From assembly GCA_022592435.1 (NCBI GenBank), contig JABYQS010000136.1, forward strand, positions 40,285 through 104,284: 64,000 nt of DNA, written 5' to 3'. The position numbers and the translations under genes were made by a program. Source of the stretch: Cerioporus squamosus (Eukaryota > Basidiomycota > Agaricomycetes > Polyporales > Polyporaceae). Shown here piece after piece: positions 60,428 through 64,000 of this stretch. The notes beneath the pieces are model-generated. The model made no database searches. It was not told where the DNA came from and saw only the letters and a list, made by a program, of their open reading frames with translations. Positions within the stretch are counted from its first letter, which is position 1. Each line of letters opens with the position of its first letter.

Positions 60428-61802
60428 GGGGATGGAAGAGAAAAGCCGCGACGCTGGACGGAGGGAGATTCGAATGAATGAGATGAAGATGACCGAGGCC
60501 GAGCTGCACCTTTTATGCATTTGGCTTCGGGCTACGACGCGCCCAGCATGCTGCCGCCAACTAAATCTGACACTCCCGTCTTGGGTGCCTGCGCAGGCGC
60601 ACGAACGTAGAATAGGACTGGAACGACAGCAGTGCCAACTGTTTCGGAGTATGTGGACCATCATCATACGCACTCAGGGCTCGCCTATGGGGTCCCGATT
60701 TGACAAGTTGACAGCCTCGCAACTCCCCAGCGAATAAGCCCTGGAGGAGACCCGTACGGGAAGGTGTGTTACTGTGACTGCGCTGAATAAGCGAAAACAG
60801 GTCTGGCCTGCCGCGGATACCGGAGTGAAGAGAATCGCGTGCGGTCCGAGCTTGCAAGTCCCGCACCCGAGCTAGAACCTGTAGGTTGCGGGGAGAGACA
60901 GCGTGAGACTGTGGTCGAACGACTCGAAGCATTCGTCAGAGATGACTTACCTAGCCGAGGTTGAAAGAAGATGCTTCTGGATCTACCGTCGGTCCTTGCA
61001 GATGGATTACGCACGCAATCACCCAGAACGTCAGACAGGAACGGCATAACCCGCTGACTGGGTGCGGTTTCCCGGGCTACTATACGCACCGCCTCATCAC
61101 GGGAACATAGGTCCGATGTCGGGGGATGTTGAGGTCATCGCGCTGTGTGTGGGTATAGGTACTGCTGTGAGTTGGGGGTGATGCCGTCGTTAAGCCTAGC
61201 GGGCTTCAAGAACACGCGGCTCACAAGCAAGGCAGTCCTCTGCCCTGCCAGTGAGGGACTAGTGGGAAGACGTCCCACATCGGTGCGCAAGCCAAACATT
61301 CGAATGCGGTATGGCTACACTGCGCGATCTGGGTGCAGTCGACCAAGGCAGATTGTTGTTCGCAGTCGAAGTCGGACTCAGCCCAAGCCCAAGTCGTCCG
61401 GCGAGCAGTGTGGGGTTTAACTCCGATTTTTGCAATCAGGGCAGCTGTCAAGGGGAAAGCAGCCTCGAGGCGTCAGCTCTGACAAATTTTACTATGGTTT
61501 CTGGTGATTCTCACCTGGTATAGCGGGAGGGCGCCCCCAAGCGTTACAAACCTTCCAGTCGAGAGCGCTGGGTTCCTCGCACGAGCAGGAGCGCTGCGCG
61601 CCGAGTCAGGACAAACGCACAGCTTGCCACATTTGTCCTGCAACGGAGCACTAGACCATAGCAAGGCATCTCACACGCAGCACGAGCGAGCCCTCCTCAT
61701 GATCTTCTGGAAGAATCACTAGGCAACCTGCATTAAGCGTCAAGCATAAAGTACAAACGCCCACGAACATCCACGCCGTGGCTTCGCGCGGCAGCGCTAC
61801 GG
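60428..61802. other. intergenic
   Basis: About 1.4 kb with no recognised gene. It may include an upstream exon or extension of the Zn2Cys6 gene (frame open to 60673) and the 3' region of the arrestin-like gene. Confidence 0.4.
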
Positions 61803-63501
61803 TCAACGGAGGGTACGGAATTCGGACATCTGCCCCATGGAGCTCGCATCGTCATACCCAGGAGGCGAGTTGATTCTGGGCCGCGGACCGGGTGCGTACA
61901 CCGTGGCTATGACCACGGGCTCTTGCTGGAGGATGCTGTTCCCGCCGCCCTCCGGCTGGAACGCCGCCGCCCTGGGCGGATATACCGCCACGGCGTACTT
62001 TGCGCCGATGCGCGGCACTGCGCTTCAGCCACACGCGCGCGCATGAGTGCGAGAGGGCTTACCGTGAGTTCGAACGTGCCCAGGCGGCAGGTCGGCTTGA
62101 GCCCTGCAGAGAGATGGATCTCGCCGTGCAAGACACGTCGATACTGCTGCCGCGACCTGTCCGGTTGCCACACAGCCGTCGCGAGTTCCTGCACCTCGCG
62201 TTCGAACTCCAGGCTGGGAAGCATCTTACCGCCGGCCGTCCGCAGCGTCCCTTCCCCTGTCGCGATCTGCCGTAGCAATCGGACGAGGAGGCTTCGCGGC
62301 GCTGACAGCAGATCCAGGGCCTGAGGATCGGTCGTCTCGACCGTCATGAGACATGGGATGACGCTGCCACGAGTGTAGCAGAGCTGGCGGCCTATGTCAA
62401 CTCGACACGATCGCAACCATATTCACCGGGCGCAGCAACATACCGGTTCAGCCAGAGCAAGCTGCCCGGAGCCAATGTGGAGCATTAGCAGATGTCTCAG
62501 GCACACAATGGCCTGCGAGTAGACATACCGTACATCTCGCATCAACAAGTCGTGTGGAAAATATTGAGCCGCGAATATGGAGTGGTTCGAGGCATTTCCA
62601 GCCATCGGGATCGGTGTCGGGTCCAGGGAGTTCCGTGTTTCCTATGTAAGCGAGCTGTCGTGCTCTAGACGGCGGGTCAGGGCGTATTATGGGACAGAAC
62701 CCTATGACGGTTCCAAGCCTGGGGTAGAGTTAGAGGATGGGAAGCAGAGAAGCGGCTGAATAAACTTACGTGCTGTCTACACGGAACCTGGTTCGATGGA
62801 CGGTAGCGATCAACTGGTACTGTATATGTACACGTGCCAAACGTTCAGAGAACGACCCCGGAAGAGGGTACGTCTGGGTGTCACCATTCGGAGACTTGCA
62901 TTGACACTGGCTTGGGAGTGTCAGCACGAATGGCCAATCGAAATGCCCTGCGAGGGTGCCGGAACTATTGCTGCCCTGCGAGGACGAGGGCTCGGAGGAG
63001 CTCCACAGAGTCTCGGATACCTGCACAAATTCCACGACTTCCATGGCAGAGGATGTCATCCGTCCGACGACCTGTCGATTGGTTTAGCGAGCGCCCCTTC
63101 TCCTCGCGGGAGAACTTCCGAGAACCAATACAGAGTACAGCATGTCTCAATGCACGCTCTTGAACGAGTACGCAGCAGCGGCAACACAATCGAGGAACTG
63201 TGCACAGTACCTGTACGGAAATAGACTTGATAGAGTCTTCCTTCTCGCGATGCAGGGTCACGCTGCCTCCGATGGCATCGCCCTCGTAAAAGGCGGGGAG
63301 GTACCCCGAGCTCGGTGCGCTGCTGATTACCTTGAGAGTCAGCCACTGTCGTCCCTTGGAGTCCGTGAGGTGGTACGAGTGCTCCGAGGGTGCCCGAGAA
63401 GCCGAGCTGCGGTGCGATCCGGAGGAACTTGATCCTGCACTGGGACGAGGGTTGCGTGGCCGTGTCGATGAGCGGGCATACTGCGGAAGCTCCGGATCCA
63501 T
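61803..63501 (-). CDS. arrestin-like protein
   Basis: Model: 63501-63211, 63114-63072, 63037-62770, 62718-62529, 62461-62444, 62383-62063, 61997-61803; 441 residues in frame. After a Ser/Arg-rich start (MDPELPQYARSSTRP), the arrestin N-domain shows FYEGDAIGGSVTLHREKEDS, VSETLWSS, HFDWPFVLTLP, YPLPGSFSERLARVHIQYQL. The C-domain shows LPGPDTDPDGWKCL, HIRGSIFSTRLVDARCT, LALAEPLCYTRGSVIPC. Such proteins link plasma-membrane cargo to ubiquitin ligases in endocytosis. LALAEP is encoded by an 18-nt exon. The second exon is uncertain: the model needs a 34-nt intron with a weak donor (GTCGTC), and an alternative acceptor (CAAGAG) would lengthen it by 14 residues. The tail is Pro/Gly-rich; no PY motif is seen. 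Confidence 0.82.
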
Positions 63502-64000
63502 GGCGGGCGGATACCAGATTACAAGCAACGGTACGTGGGGAGATGTCTGTCCGAAGGTAGACTGCTATCATGATGGCGTTCGCTATTTGAAGGGCCGGAT
63601 GCGAGCTGTCGAAGGTCGCGCTAGCATCGAGTAAAATGCATCGCTATTGATAGTGACGTGTGTTCCGACCTCGGCGTATCTTCGTAACCACCACGAGGAC
63701 GCCGCTGCCCTGGGGAAGTCAAAGTGAAGTGCGCTCGTACGAGAGTCGGAGACATGGGCATGGTTTGAGTTTACGGACATGAGGCGCTACTTGAGCTGTG
63801 CCTCCCCGTATGAGGAAACAGAGCACACGATGCGCGGCGACATCTCATGGTTGCGTGGGTAGAAGCTGCGGTGTGCGCGTATGCGCTGGATGAAGATACG
63901 AAACGAGGGTGCTTCTACCCACCGCATGTATGCGCTGTCCAGGGCACAGACATCCCTGCACCGTGAATGTCACAGTACAAGCTGACATGTCGAGGACATG
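63502..64000. other. upstream region of the arrestin-like gene
   Basis: No gene. An 11-bp inverted pair (TGGGTAGAAGC at 63856-63866, GCTTCTACCCA at 63911-63921) could form a stem with a 44-nt loop. Confidence 0.45.

Overview
The window is nuclear DNA of a filamentous basidiomycete, most likely an agaricomycete. Genes are split by many 45-70 nt introns with GTNNGY donors, CTRAY-like branch sites and YAG acceptors. The gene families (DUF6533 and DUF6535 membrane proteins, DUF5648 secreted proteins, KDZ transposase with a CxC2 cluster) are typical of that class. All models were built by hand: exons were joined only where splice sites, reading phase and family similarity agreed.

Layout. 0.9-3.9 kb: two tandem secreted DUF5648 proteins (+). 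4.5-8.8 kb: two DUF6533 membrane proteins (-), with a third copy at 49.3-51.1 kb. 10.3-15.7 kb: two paralogous NAD(P)-dependent reductases (-) flanking a decayed P450 (-) and the 3' tail of a possible methyltransferase (+). 17.9-20.6 kb: a phenol 2-monooxygenase-type flavoprotein (+). 22.5-23.8 kb: an APH-fold kinase-like protein (-). 24.8-27.7 kb: an afadin/alpha-actinin-binding (ADIP) coiled-coil protein (-). 28.5-30.6 kb: an intact P450 (+). 30.8-33.6 kb: a DUF6535 protein (+). 33.8-35.5 kb: an F-box-like protein (-). 36.2-37.3 kb: the C-terminal remnant of a Plavaka-type transposon protein (-). 39.3-47.4 kb: a KDZ DNA transposon with a complete 1191-residue transposase and two accessory ORFs, one interrupted by a 416-bp fold-back element. 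52.1-52.7 kb: an mRNA-binding HABP4/PAI-RBP1 protein (-). 53.4-59.9 kb: an OCRL-type inositol polyphosphate 5-phosphatase with ASH and RhoGAP-like domains (+). 60.1-60.4 kb: a tiny Zn2Cys6 protein (-). 61.8-63.5 kb: an arrestin-like protein (-).

Reductases, flavin monooxygenase, P450s and a possible methyltransferase tail within 20 kb look like a loose, partly decayed oxidative-metabolism neighbourhood; no backbone synthase is visible. The second half is mostly housekeeping signalling and trafficking genes interrupted by transposons.

The most unusual signal is micro-exons. All three DUF6533 paralogs need a 2-nt exon (AG) to stay in frame. The 5-phosphatase needs a 4-nt exon that restores its GDLNYR motif, and the P450 encodes its oxygen-binding AGADT motif on a 14-nt exon. 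A second strong signal is a MITE-like fold-back element with an 8-bp target duplication, inserted in the first exon of the KDZ accessory gene; removing it restores a complete 559-residue reading frame.
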